DNA from: Alteromonas indica
Lineage (GTDB): Bacteria; Pseudomonadota; Gammaproteobacteria; Enterobacterales; Alteromonadaceae
Assembly (NCBI GenBank): GCA_003056425.1
Contig: PYVY01000009.1
Location: 62,001 to 126,000, forward strand
DNA length: 64,000 nt
Reading direction: 5' to 3'
Positions within the stretch are counted from its first letter, which is position 1; each line of letters begins with the position of its first letter. This document shows positions 8,058-16,392 of this stretch, piece after piece. The position numbers were made by a program, and so were the translations under genes. The notes below the pieces were generated by a model. That model ran no database searches. It was not told where the DNA came from and saw only the letters and a list, made by a program, of their open reading frames with translations.

Positions 8058-8786
8058 CTATAAGTCGCCGTGCAATCCTTGGAGTAAACTGATACTCGCT
8101 AACGCAGCGGTTTCCGTGCGTAAAATTCTTGGCCCCATACTGACGGCGTCAAAACCACACTCCTGGGCCTGATGTGTTTCGGCTTCTGATAACCCGCCTT
8201 CCGGCCCTATCAATAGCCGATAGCCAGGGGTGGCGTAGGGCGTTTTACTCAGACTATGGGTAGCGCCTGGCACTAATACTAAACGATGCTGGGTAGTCGA
8301 GTTAGCCATAAACTGGCTGAAGGTTTGAACGGGATGCAACACCGGCAATACGTTGCGGCCGCTTTGTTCACAGGCACCGATAATAATTTTCTGCCATTGG
8401 CTGAATTTCTTTTCCCAGCGCTTTTCGTCCAGCTTCACGGTGCACCGTTCGGTTATAACCGGGGTGATATCGGTGACGCCAAGTTCTACGCATTTTTGCA
8501 ATACCGTATCCATTCGGTCGCCTTTTGATACGCCCTGGCCAAGATGCAGGGGTAAAGTGGACTCAACCGAAAGCGTTAAGCAAGCGTCCATCTCCACCAT
8601 GACTTCACGGCGCGATACACTGATCACCTGACCGCTATATTCGTTGCCATCGCCATTAAACAATACGATAGGCTGGTTCGCTTTAAGGCGTAACACGGTA
8701 CTGGCATGATGTGCGGCGTCAGTAGCCAACGGAAATTCTGCGTCCATAACCACTGGACCGGGATGATAAAAGCGTGGAATTCGCAT
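8058..8786 (-). CDS. rsmE: 16S rRNA (uracil-1498-N3)-methyltransferase
   Basis: RsmE methylates N3 of U1498 in 16S rRNA using SAM. The 242-residue length matches the enterobacterial enzyme. It has an N-terminal PUA-like RNA-binding domain (from 'MRIPRFYHPG' to about residue 70) and a C-terminal SPOUT knot with 'YRLLIGPEGGLSEAE' and 'VSMGPRILRTETAALASISLLQ', both diagnostic. Lys/Arg-rich 'GVSKGDRMDTVLQKCVELGV' is also typical. It is the first gene of the rsmE-gshB-yqgE-ruvX group. Confidence 0.97.
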   Translation of the reverse strand: MRIPRFYHPGPVVMDAEFPLATDAAHHASTVLRLKANQPIVLFNGDGNEYSGQVISVSRREVMVEMDACLTLSVESTLPLHLGQGVSKGDRMDTVLQKCVELGVTDITPVITERCTVKLDEKRWEKKFSQWQKIIIGACEQSGRNVLPVLHPVQTFSQFMANSTTQHRLVLVPGATHSLSKTPYATPGYRLLIGPEGGLSEAETHQAQECGFDAVSMGPRILRTETAALASISLLQGLHGDL

Positions 8787-8829
8787 ACAACACTACTTTG
8801 TCGGGAATAAGGTTAATGATACCGATGAT

Positions 8830-8858
8830 GGCCTGACAGACGCAATGCCTGTCAGGCC
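8830..8858. other. Strong hairpin between the 57-aa membrane protein gene and rsmE
   Basis: A perfect 10-bp inverted repeat, GGCCTGACAG (8830-8839) and CTGTCAGGCC (8849-8858), encloses a 9-base loop. It lies after the stop of the leftward small gene and before the rsmE start. No T-tract follows on either strand, so it is not a standard intrinsic terminator; an mRNA 3'-stabilising stem or protein-binding dyad is possible. Confidence 0.5.
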
Positions 8859-8903
8859 CCGCATAGTCATTTATTCCCAATAAAACTGGCTAAGCCGCAG
8901 GGG

Positions 8904-9077
8904 TTAGTTAACCGAAACCACTTTGGTTGAAGACTTCTTCGGTATGTCATGCATAGACTGGGAAGTGGTGAAAGATGCGTTACGCCGCGCGTACATGGTA
9001 TTTTTGCCCCGGTCAGAGGATAACGCGTAGGCAAACAACACAACTACAATGGCAAACAGCACTGTAAGAAATAACAT
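8904..9077 (-). CDS. Small single-pass membrane protein (57 aa)
   Basis: The frame opens at 9194, but ATG 9077 has a strong AAAGGA ribosome site seven bases upstream and places a hydrophobic segment ('MLFLTVLFAIVVVLFAYAL') at the very N-terminus. The resulting 57-residue product has one N-terminal membrane helix and a basic, Ser/Thr-rich tail ending 'KKSSTKVVSVN'. I do not recognise a family. It stands alone between the leftward rsmE group and the rightward mscS, separated from each by non-coding DNA. A small envelope-stress or regulatory membrane protein is possible but not shown. Confidence 0.6.
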   Translation of the reverse strand: MLFLTVLFAIVVVLFAYALSSDRGKNTMYARRNASFTTSQSMHDIPKKSSTKVVSVN

Positions 9078-9519
9078 TGTGTAATCCTTTCTTTTCGTTA
9101 GTTTAACGAAGGTCGTTACGAGCCGCTTATTCGTTATAGCATCATTGCAAAATACGAAATAAACGAATCTCTTTCGCGTTGTGGGACTGCACACTCCATC
9201 GGCATCAAAGCGAAAGAGGCAATATGATAGTGACTTTATCGGCTACATACCAGCGAATATGGCGGCCTGAGCAATGTTTTTTTGCGAACATTCGCAAAAA
9301 CAGTAGCTTGCAATATAACCAATTGGTCAGCTCAAAAATTCAGCAATAGGGACGGCGGTCACACAAAGGACTGAATCGATTTAGCTCAAACCTGTTATTA
9401 ATTCATACTTCTGTATAATTTTACGCCAGAATGACCATAAAGTCGTTGCACTACAAAGGTTGGGACTGCTAGCTTAAGCACAATATAATCTAAAATAACC
9501 ACCACATGGGACTGAAAAG
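9078..9519. promoter_or_regulatory. Divergent intergenic region with inverted repeat at 9279-9300
   Basis: This 442-base region separates the small membrane protein gene (leftward) from mscS (rightward). It contains a perfect 10-bp inverted repeat with a 2-base centre, TTTTTGCGAA / TTCGCAAAAA, at 9279-9300, which looks like an operator. A TATAAT at 9414-9419 is the best candidate -10 box for mscS, although its -35 is poor. I see no convincing gene in it. Confidence 0.45.
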
Positions 9520-10386
9520 ATGGAAGAAAACGTAGAGTTGTTATCAGCTGATAATATTGAGATGTACATTAACGAATATGCGATACCCTGGGGTATCAAT
9601 ATTGCGATGGCAATCATTATATTCGTTATTGGTCGAATTGTTGTGAGCCTGGTGATGTCGATGTTCCGTCGCCTGATGGCAAAATCAAAATATGACGAGA
9701 TGCTGATTAACTTTTTAGAGTCAATCATCAGTGCCATTTTAATGTTGTTCGTAATCGTCGCCTCGCTTAACGAGTTGGGGGTTGATACCACCTCGCTGGT
9801 AGCCATTGTTGGTGCGGCAGGTTTGGCGATTGGCTTGTCATTGCAGGACTCCTTGAAAAATTTCGCCGCCGGCGTGATGCTGCTGGTGTTCAAACCTTTT
9901 ACTGCGGGTAACTTTATCGAAGCCGCGGGTACGATGGGCACCGTGCAGAAAATTGGTATTTTCCATACCACGATGACCTCAGTCGATAACAAAGAAATTA
10001 CTATTCCCAATGGCAATATCTATAACGGCAATATCACCAACTATTCTGCTAAAGAGACCCGCCGCGCAGATATGACATTTGGCATTGGTTATGACGATGA
10101 CTTGCTTAAAGCCAAACAGATTCTACAAGATATGATTGCCGCTGATGACCGCATTCTGACGGAGCCGGCGCCCCTGGTAGGTGTATCGGAGCTTGGCGAT
10201 AACAGCGTCAACTTTACGGTCCGGCCGTGGGTGAAAGCTTCTGATTTTCTGACTGTGAAATTAGACTTCACGGAAAAAGTAAAACTGCGCTTTGATCAGG
10301 AAGGAATCTCTATTCCTTATCCGCAAATGGATGTGCACTTTTACAAAGAAGCCGATAATACGGCAAAGTCTGAACAACAGGCCTAA
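9520..10386 (+). CDS. mscS: Small-conductance mechanosensitive channel, MscS family
   Basis: MscS channels open under membrane tension to release solutes during hypo-osmotic shock. The 288-residue size matches E. coli MscS. Three membrane helices occupy about residues 20-130; the pore-lining third helix is 'LVAIVGAAGLAIGLSLQDSL', with the alternating Gly/Ala pattern of the family. The cytoplasmic beta domain includes 'GTVQKIGIFHTTMTSVDNKEITIPNG' and ends in an alpha/beta domain. It is a single-gene unit, closed by the hairpin at 10411-10440. Confidence 0.95.
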   Translation: MEENVELLSADNIEMYINEYAIPWGINIAMAIIIFVIGRIVVSLVMSMFRRLMAKSKYDEMLINFLESIISAILMLFVIVASLNELGVDTTSLVAIVGAAGLAIGLSLQDSLKNFAAGVMLLVFKPFTAGNFIEAAGTMGTVQKIGIFHTTMTSVDNKEITIPNGNIYNGNITNYSAKETRRADMTFGIGYDDDLLKAKQILQDMIAADDRILTEPAPLVGVSELGDNSVNFTVRPWVKASDFLTVKLDFTEKVKLRFDQEGISIPYPQMDVHFYKEADNTAKSEQQA

Positions 10387-10410
10387 GCCTGTATCACTGA
10401 CCAAACTGAC

Positions 10411-10440
10411 AAAAAAAGCGCCATAGTGGCGCTTTTTTTA
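10411..10440. terminator. Bidirectional intrinsic terminator between mscS and the M48 protease gene
   Basis: A GCGCCA/TGGCGC stem is flanked by an A-run on the left and a T-run on the right, 25 bases after the mscS stop. The symmetrical A and T tracts allow termination of mscS and of the convergent M48 gene, which ends at 10500. Confidence 0.9.
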
Positions 10441-10499
10441 TGCCGGTAAGCCTATCGCATATACCTAACCACGTGGGGGGCCTGGCACAACAAGTATAC

Positions 10500-11300
10500 T
10501 TACTGTTTGCAGTCAGGCCGGCTGGCAGCTTGCTGATAGTCAGTCATTGCCGCCGACATATTGGCCTGTAAATTATCTATCCGGGTTTGCGGCGCCGGGT
10601 GGGTAGACATGATTTCCATTGGTCTTTCGCCAGTGCTGGCGGCATCCATATTTTTCCACAATTCTACCGATTGACGAGGATCAAAACCGGACTGTGCCAT
10701 TAGCTGTAAGCCGATAACATCTGCTTCAGATTCATGGGTGCGGCTAAATGGCAATTGGACGCCTACCTGCACGCCCAGACCAATAGCGGCCATAATTGGC
10801 CCGGTCTGGCCGACTTCATTGGCCGCCAACACCTGACCTACCGCCTGCGACCCCATGTTGATAAGGGTGCCCTGAGACATCCGTTCGTTACCATGTTCGG
10901 CAATAACATGACCAATTTCATGACCAATCACTGCGGCCAATTGGTTTTGGTTCTTGGCTACGCCCAACAGCCCGGTATATACGCCAATTTTTCCACCAGG
11001 CAAAGCAAACGCATTGACCTGCTCATCATCAAATACCACTACTTCCCACTGGCCGCTGTATACCTCTTTGGGAACGTAGGGGGTTATAGAGTTCGCCACG
11101 CACTCAACATAGTCATTCTGCACGCGCTTATTTGAGATGGTTAATTCCTCCTTCATACTGGAGAAAGCCTGATCGCCCATTTCAGCCAGCTGATCTGAAG
11201 AATACAGCAAGACCTGATTACGGCCGGTAGGGGAGGTGGCACAGCCACTGACTATTGCAGATACACCTAACGCCAGCAGTGTTTTTCTCCATACAGACAT
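10500..11300 (-). CDS. M48 family metalloprotease, outer-membrane lipoprotein (LoiP-like)
   Basis: The 266-residue protein has a lipoprotein signal peptide with lipobox ending at Cys20 ('AIVSGC'). The zinc motif is H127-E128-x2-H131 in 'VIGHEIGHVIAEHGNER', and the third ligand is in 'RTHESEADVIGLQLM'. Size and layout fit the YggG/LoiP-BepA group of periplasmic M48 proteases that act in envelope quality control. No TPR extension is present, so it is LoiP-like rather than BepA-like. The gene is monocistronic and convergent with mscS. Confidence 0.92.
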   Translation of the reverse strand: MSVWRKTLLALGVSAIVSGCATSPTGRNQVLLYSSDQLAEMGDQAFSSMKEELTISNKRVQNDYVECVANSITPYVPKEVYSGQWEVVVFDDEQVNAFALPGGKIGVYTGLLGVAKNQNQLAAVIGHEIGHVIAEHGNERMSQGTLINMGSQAVGQVLAANEVGQTGPIMAAIGLGVQVGVQLPFSRTHESEADVIGLQLMAQSGFDPRQSVELWKNMDAASTGERPMEIMSTHPAPQTRIDNLQANMSAAMTDYQQAASRPDCKQ

Positions 11301-11803
11301 ATACGGTTCCTTATTTTTTGTAGTAAGTGGGTTTTCACAGATAAACCGGTTAGTGAGTGTACTGGCTTGCTGCCTTTCGTGCCAGTGCTTTGCGCTAGTT
11401 AGGGCCCTGCGCGCACCACCGCTAACCGCACTGACAAGAGATGATCTGGCAAACCAGTTATTCGTTTAGCCGCCACCAGATAGCCATAGGCTTCATCCAG
11501 CCCGGGGCAATAGCGATTGTGCGCGGGCGGGAACGCCAAGCGGTTCGGTATCAGTGTGGCAGGTTAGTTATTAAAAGTGCCTAACCAATTCCAGGCAATC
11601 CGCCTTGCAGGCCCTGTTTTGGGTGGGCTCACCGGAAGTCAGCCCAGCCCGCGGGGGCACGCTATTGTTTCATGACATTTTTGTCACAACGCGATAAGCT
11701 AGGCCGGTAAATAATTAGGGTTAGTATGCCCAGTCCGCAGCTTTGCCTGAGCGTCTTACGGGCCGACACGGCATACTCCAACCCAAACAACAAAGAGATC
11801 ATG
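11301..11803. promoter_or_regulatory. Divergent intergenic region between the M48 protease and ketoacyl synthase genes
   Basis: About 500 bases with no convincing gene. A short dyad TGACA-tttt-TGTCA lies at 11674-11687, about 115 bases before the proposed ketoacyl synthase start. The right part could be translated in frame with the synthase from ATG 11726, but ATG 11804 is favoured. I could not assign a -35/-10 pair with confidence. Confidence 0.35.
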
Positions 11804-12928
11804 ATGGCACAACAGATTGTAGTAAGTGGTGTGGGTGTCTGGAACCCGGAACATACAATAACGAATGAAGAACTGGTCGCCAGTTATAATGCTTATTGCG
11901 ATGCGTATAATCAGCAGCATCAGGACGATATAGAAGCCGGTAACCTCCTACCTAAGCCCCATTCCAGCGCCGAATTCATTGAAAAAGCTTCCGGGATCAA
12001 GCAACGTTATATCTACCGCAAAGAAGGGGCGTTGGATATTGAACGGATGCGCCCGGTTATTCCTGAACGCGCCGAAGATGAATTGTCAGACCAGGCCCAG
12101 ATAGCTTTAGAAGCTGCACGCTTGGCGCTTAAAGAGGCGAACAAATCTGCCAGTGAAGTGGATGCTGTGATTGTCTCCTGCGCCTATACTCAACGTGCCT
12201 ATCCGGCTATTGCTATCGAAGTTCAGCAGGAACTGGGTATTAAAGGCTTTGGTTTCGATATGCTGGTAGCGTGTTCGGCAGCTACTTTTGGTATGCACCG
12301 CGCTTATGAAATGATTGCCGCCGGCACTGCTGGCTGTGTCCTGGTGATCAATCCGGAGCTGGTTTCGCCCCAGGTTAACTACACCGACCGCGACAGCCAC
12401 TTTATTTTTGGTGACGTGGCGACCGCGACGGTACTCGAGAAAGCCGAAACTGCCACCGCAGAACATGTCTACGATATTCTTAGCACCCAAGCATTAACGC
12501 AGTATTCTAACAATATCCGCTCTAATTTTGGCTATGTATCGCGGGCGAACGACGTGGACCCCTACGGGCCGGACAAGTTATTTCATCAGGCCGGGCGTAA
12601 AGTCTTCAAAGAGGTGTGCCCATTAGCAGCCGAGCATATCGAACAACACCTTAGCCGCCATTCGTTATCGCCCGAGCAGGTTAAGCGCTGGTGGTTGCAT
12701 CAGGCTAACATTAATATGAACACGCTAATTTGTAAGCGTCTGCTTGGCCGTGAAGCCAGCCGCGAAGAAGCGCCGATTGTACTGGACGAGTATGCCAATA
12801 CCGCCTCGGCCGGTTCGGTTATCGCCTTTGGCCTTAACCATAAAGATTTAGCTAGCAAAGATTATGGCGTACTGTGCTCGTTTGGCGCTGGTTATTCAAT
12901 TGGCAGCCTGGTATTACAAAAACGCTGA
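11804..12928 (+). CDS. Beta-ketoacyl-ACP synthase III family protein (FabH-like)
   Basis: The 374-residue protein has the thiolase-fold catalytic triad of KAS III enzymes: Cys157 in 'LVACSAATFG', His299 in 'LHQANINMN' and Asn332 in 'ANTASAG'. Such enzymes condense an acyl-CoA with malonyl-ACP or a related thioester. Length exceeds that of housekeeping FabH (about 320) because of an insertion between residues 25 and 90. No other fatty acid genes are nearby, so it is probably a specialised paralogue. ATG 11804 follows an AGAG ribosome site; ATG 11801 and 11726 are in-frame alternatives. prsK follows 32 bases downstream. Confidence 0.85.
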   Translation: MAQQIVVSGVGVWNPEHTITNEELVASYNAYCDAYNQQHQDDIEAGNLLPKPHSSAEFIEKASGIKQRYIYRKEGALDIERMRPVIPERAEDELSDQAQIALEAARLALKEANKSASEVDAVIVSCAYTQRAYPAIAIEVQQELGIKGFGFDMLVACSAATFGMHRAYEMIAAGTAGCVLVINPELVSPQVNYTDRDSHFIFGDVATATVLEKAETATAEHVYDILSTQALTQYSNNIRSNFGYVSRANDVDPYGPDKLFHQAGRKVFKEVCPLAAEHIEQHLSRHSLSPEQVKRWWLHQANINMNTLICKRLLGREASREEAPIVLDEYANTASAGSVIAFGLNHKDLASKDYGVLCSFGAGYSIGSLVLQKR

Positions 12929-12960
12929 TGCGCTTTAAGGCAGTAAAATAGGGACGGTTG

Positions 12961-14985
12961 ATGATAGCGGATATTGGATATGGTATGAATGCACTGGGTT
13001 ACCTGGTGCTGCTGCTATTACTATTTACAGTGCGCAAAGCCGGGCTGGCGAAATATCTGCTGGTACTGGCTGCGCTGGTAACGTTTGGCTGGTCTGTGGG
13101 CTACGTCACTGCAGTATTCGGGCCCATCAGCATGCAGTATCTGCTAACTGCAGATGCCCTTAAGCTGCTTGTTTGGCTGCTGTTTCTGGCCAGTTGCCTG
13201 CGTAACGACTTTACCACCATCTGGGATGTGCTGCGCCGACCGGCCACCACGGTAATCCTGGCGCCGGCATTGTTTACCCTGATTGCCCCCTTAATATTGC
13301 CTTTTAAGCCCTCCACACACTTTCTGCTGATGACTATTTTATCGCTTGAGGTGCTGTTATTACTGGAAGTGTTATACCGCCAGGCAAACCAGGATCGCTG
13401 GGCTTACAAGCCCCTGGTTATTTACCTGGGGGCAATTCATCTGTTTGAATTTGTTACCTATGTTAATGCCACTATGGTGAACCAGGTAGAACTGGGTTTT
13501 ATTGCTGCGCGTGGCTATTTTTATCTGTGTTTGTTGCCGCTGCTAGTCATTGCGATTCGCCGAATCCGGCACTGGGGCGTCGATATTTTCATTTCACGGC
13601 AGGTGGTGCTGCATAGCTCCATCATGCTGGTGGCAGGCGCCTTCCTGTTTGTGGTGGCGATGGCCGGGTATGCGGTTAATTATTTTGGTGGCAGCTGGGG
13701 CGCAACTTTTCAGATTATTACGCTGGGACTATCCCTTACGTTACTGGCCGCCGTAGTCACCTCTAACAGTTTACGTAACCGGGTGAAGGTATTCATTACC
13801 AAACACTTTTTCGCTAACCAGTTTGATTACCGGGTGGAATGGGTCAAACTGACCAAGGCGTTGACTTCGCAGACCAGCGGGATTCACGATGTTTACGCTA
13901 ACGCGCTCAAAGGCAGTTGCGAAGCTATAAATTATGACTGCGGCGTACTGGCTAAAGTGGTTGGCAATAATGTGGAGTGGGTGAGCGGCTGCGGTTATGC
14001 CGAATTTACCGAAGCAGAGCGGGTTATTTTGCGTCAATTAATTCCGTTTTGTGCCAGTACCAACTGGTTGATTGACTTGCAGGAATACCAGGTTAACCCT
14101 TTCAAATATGAAGGGTTGCAGCTAGACCGGGACATGGTTAAAGCCAGTAAATTCCAGCTTGTGGTGCCGTTGTTTAACCAAGAGGCGGTATGGGGCTTTG
14201 CGCTATTGTGTAACTCCGATGAGAAGGTCACCCTGAATTGGGAGGTGCGTGATTATCTGCACGCAGTCAGCGAGCAGGTGGCTACCTATATACTGCACAG
14301 CGAAGCGGCTAATGCCGTGGCAGAGAACGCGCAATTTGCGGCGTTTAGCCGAATGTCCGCTTTTGTCCTACATGATTTAAAAAATGTCCTGGCGCAGGTG
14401 GACTTAATTCTATGTAATGCTGAACAGCATAAGAGTAACCCTGAGTTCATTGATGATACCTTTGAAACGCTGCATTATACCAAAGCGCGGATGGATAAAA
14501 TGCTTCGCCAGCTGACGGAAAAAACAGTAGAAGACAAAGGGATGGATGCAGCCCAGTTACTGTCACCTATCGTCACCCAGGTTATCGATAATCGCTGTCA
14601 CAGCTTACTGCCTGTTCCACAATTATTGTGTGAAGAAGAACATAGCGTGGTGGTTGATGCCGAAAAGTTTTCTAATGTTATCTATCACCTTATCAGTAAT
14701 GCCCAGCAAGCTACGCCGGATAACGGCACTGTGGTTATTCGTTTGCAGGTAGATGCGGCTGAAAACAAACAGCTGGTGTTGGTGGAAGACAACGGCTGCG
14801 GTATGGACAGAACGTTTATCGAACAGCGGTTGTTTAAGCCTTTTGACACCACCAAGGGCAATGCCGGCATGGGCATAGGTGCCTATGATGCAAAACACTA
14901 TATGGAATCTGTCGGCGGAAGCCTGACAGTGAACAGTGAAGTTGACCGGGGTAGCTGCTTTACGCTGGCCTTTCCCCTGGATTAA
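12961..14985 (+). CDS. prsK: PrsK-type membrane sensor histidine kinase
   Basis: The 674-residue protein matches the PEP-CTERM system kinase PrsK: about eight N-terminal membrane helices (residues 5-265), a GAF-like sensor domain (about 290-450), and a kinase core. The H-box is 'FVLHDLKNVLAQVDL' with His near 471. The ATPase domain shows 'HLISNAQQATP', 'VEDNGCGMD' and 'GMGIGAYDAKHYMESVGG'. PrsK normally phosphorylates PrsR to activate sigma-54 promoters of exopolysaccharide and PEP-CTERM genes. prsR follows after 45 bases. A TTG directly precedes the chosen ATG and could serve as the start. Confidence 0.9.
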   Translation: MIADIGYGMNALGYLVLLLLLFTVRKAGLAKYLLVLAALVTFGWSVGYVTAVFGPISMQYLLTADALKLLVWLLFLASCLRNDFTTIWDVLRRPATTVILAPALFTLIAPLILPFKPSTHFLLMTILSLEVLLLLEVLYRQANQDRWAYKPLVIYLGAIHLFEFVTYVNATMVNQVELGFIAARGYFYLCLLPLLVIAIRRIRHWGVDIFISRQVVLHSSIMLVAGAFLFVVAMAGYAVNYFGGSWGATFQIITLGLSLTLLAAVVTSNSLRNRVKVFITKHFFANQFDYRVEWVKLTKALTSQTSGIHDVYANALKGSCEAINYDCGVLAKVVGNNVEWVSGCGYAEFTEAERVILRQLIPFCASTNWLIDLQEYQVNPFKYEGLQLDRDMVKASKFQLVVPLFNQEAVWGFALLCNSDEKVTLNWEVRDYLHAVSEQVATYILHSEAANAVAENAQFAAFSRMSAFVLHDLKNVLAQVDLILCNAEQHKSNPEFIDDTFETLHYTKARMDKMLRQLTEKTVEDKGMDAAQLLSPIVTQVIDNRCHSLLPVPQLLCEEEHSVVVDAEKFSNVIYHLISNAQQATPDNGTVVIRLQVDAAENKQLVLVEDNGCGMDRTFIEQRLFKPFDTTKGNAGMGIGAYDAKHYMESVGGSLTVNSEVDRGSCFTLAFPLD

Positions 14986-15030
14986 CGTACTCACACTCGC
15001 GAAATAACTATTGAACAGGATAACAGGCCA

Positions 15031-16392
15031 ATGACGGATACCATTCTAGTTGTCGATGACGATTTGGGCATCCAGAAACAGTTAAAATGGAGTTTTACGG
15101 ATTATACGGTAGTGTTCGCCGATGATCGTACCTCTGCAATTGCGCAGCTTAGACGGCATGAACCTAAAGTGGTAACGCTGGATCTCGGTTTACCACCGGA
15201 CCCGGCCAATGCTTCGGAAGGCTTAAAAACCCTTGAAGAAATTATTGCCCTGGCGCCACGTACCAAGGTAATAGTTGTTACCGGCAATAATGATAAAGAA
15301 AATGCGCTTAAAGCTATTGAATTAGGGGCCTACGATTTTTACCAGAAGCCAATTGATTCAGATACCATTAAGCTTCTGGTAAACCGCGCACTTAATTTAT
15401 CTAAGCTGGAAGACGAAAACCGTATACTGGCAAAAAGCCGCCCTGGTATGGGCCGTATCATTGGCAACAGTGACGCTATTCAAACCGTGGTGCGCCGCGC
15501 GGAAAAAATTGCCGGAACGGATATCAGTACGCTGTTATTAGGGGAAAGCGGTACGGGGAAGGAGGTGTTCGCCCGCAGTATCCATGAACACAGCCCACGT
15601 AAAGACAAGCCATTTGTGGCCATCAACTGCGCATCGATACCAGAGAATCTACTGGAAAGTGAGTTGTTTGGTTATGAAAAAGGCGCGTTTACCGGCGCAA
15701 ATAAAACCACCATGGGTAAAATAGAAACCGCCCAGGGCGGCACGCTGTTTTTAGATGAAATTGGCGACATGCCCTTAGGCTTGCAAGCCAAGATGCTACG
15801 TTTTTTACAAGAACGGGTTATTGAGCGGGTAGGCGGGCGAGCGGAAATCTCGGTGGATATCCGGGTTATTTGCGCTACCCACCGCGACATCCAAAACATG
15901 GTTGCCGCGGAAACTTTCCGGGAGGACTTGTACTACCGGATTGGCGAAATTCCCATCATGATTCCACCCTTGCGTGAGCGTGACCAGGATATCATTTTAT
16001 TAGCGCGGACATTCTTGAATTTGTACCGGGAAGAATTCAACGCCAAAGCGAAAAGTTTTTCCGAGGGGGCTATTAAAGCGATGTTAGCCCACCGCTGGCC
16101 TGGGAATATCCGCGAGTTGCAGAATAAGCTGAAATCGGCCGTCATTATGGCAGAAGGAACGGTCGTGCAGGCTGAAGACCTGGGCTTATTGGCCCCGGGC
16201 GAGTCGGCTGAAACCGAAACCCTTAATCTACGTGAAGTCAGAGAGCTGGCAGAAAGCAAAGCTATACGTAAAGCCTACTTGAGTGCCGATAAGAATATGT
16301 CGAAAACCGCTGAGCTATTGGGCGTTACCCGACCTACTCTGTATTCGCTAATTGATAAGTACCACCTGGAAGATATCAAAACCGGCGTTTAA
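15031..16392 (+). CDS. prsR: PrsR-type sigma-54-dependent response regulator
   Basis: The 453-residue protein has a receiver domain (phospho-acceptor Asp51 in 'VVTLDLGLPPD'), a sigma-54 AAA+ domain with Walker A 'GESGTGKE', the sigma-54 contact loop 'GAFTGA' (about 219-224) and Walker B 'GGTLFLDEIGDMP', and a C-terminal Fis-type helix-turn-helix 'KTAELLGVTRPTLYSLI'. This is the PrsR architecture, and it pairs with PrsK just upstream. Its targets should carry sigma-54 promoters; none of the usual exosortase, PEP-CTERM or EPS genes are in the window. The stop overlaps the convergent diguanylate cyclase gene by four bases. Confidence 0.92.
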   Translation: MTDTILVVDDDLGIQKQLKWSFTDYTVVFADDRTSAIAQLRRHEPKVVTLDLGLPPDPANASEGLKTLEEIIALAPRTKVIVVTGNNDKENALKAIELGAYDFYQKPIDSDTIKLLVNRALNLSKLEDENRILAKSRPGMGRIIGNSDAIQTVVRRAEKIAGTDISTLLLGESGTGKEVFARSIHEHSPRKDKPFVAINCASIPENLLESELFGYEKGAFTGANKTTMGKIETAQGGTLFLDEIGDMPLGLQAKMLRFLQERVIERVGGRAEISVDIRVICATHRDIQNMVAAETFREDLYYRIGEIPIMIPPLRERDQDIILLARTFLNLYREEFNAKAKSFSEGAIKAMLAHRWPGNIRELQNKLKSAVIMAEGTVVQAEDLGLLAPGESAETETLNLREVRELAESKAIRKAYLSADKNMSKTAELLGVTRPTLYSLIDKYHLEDIKTGV

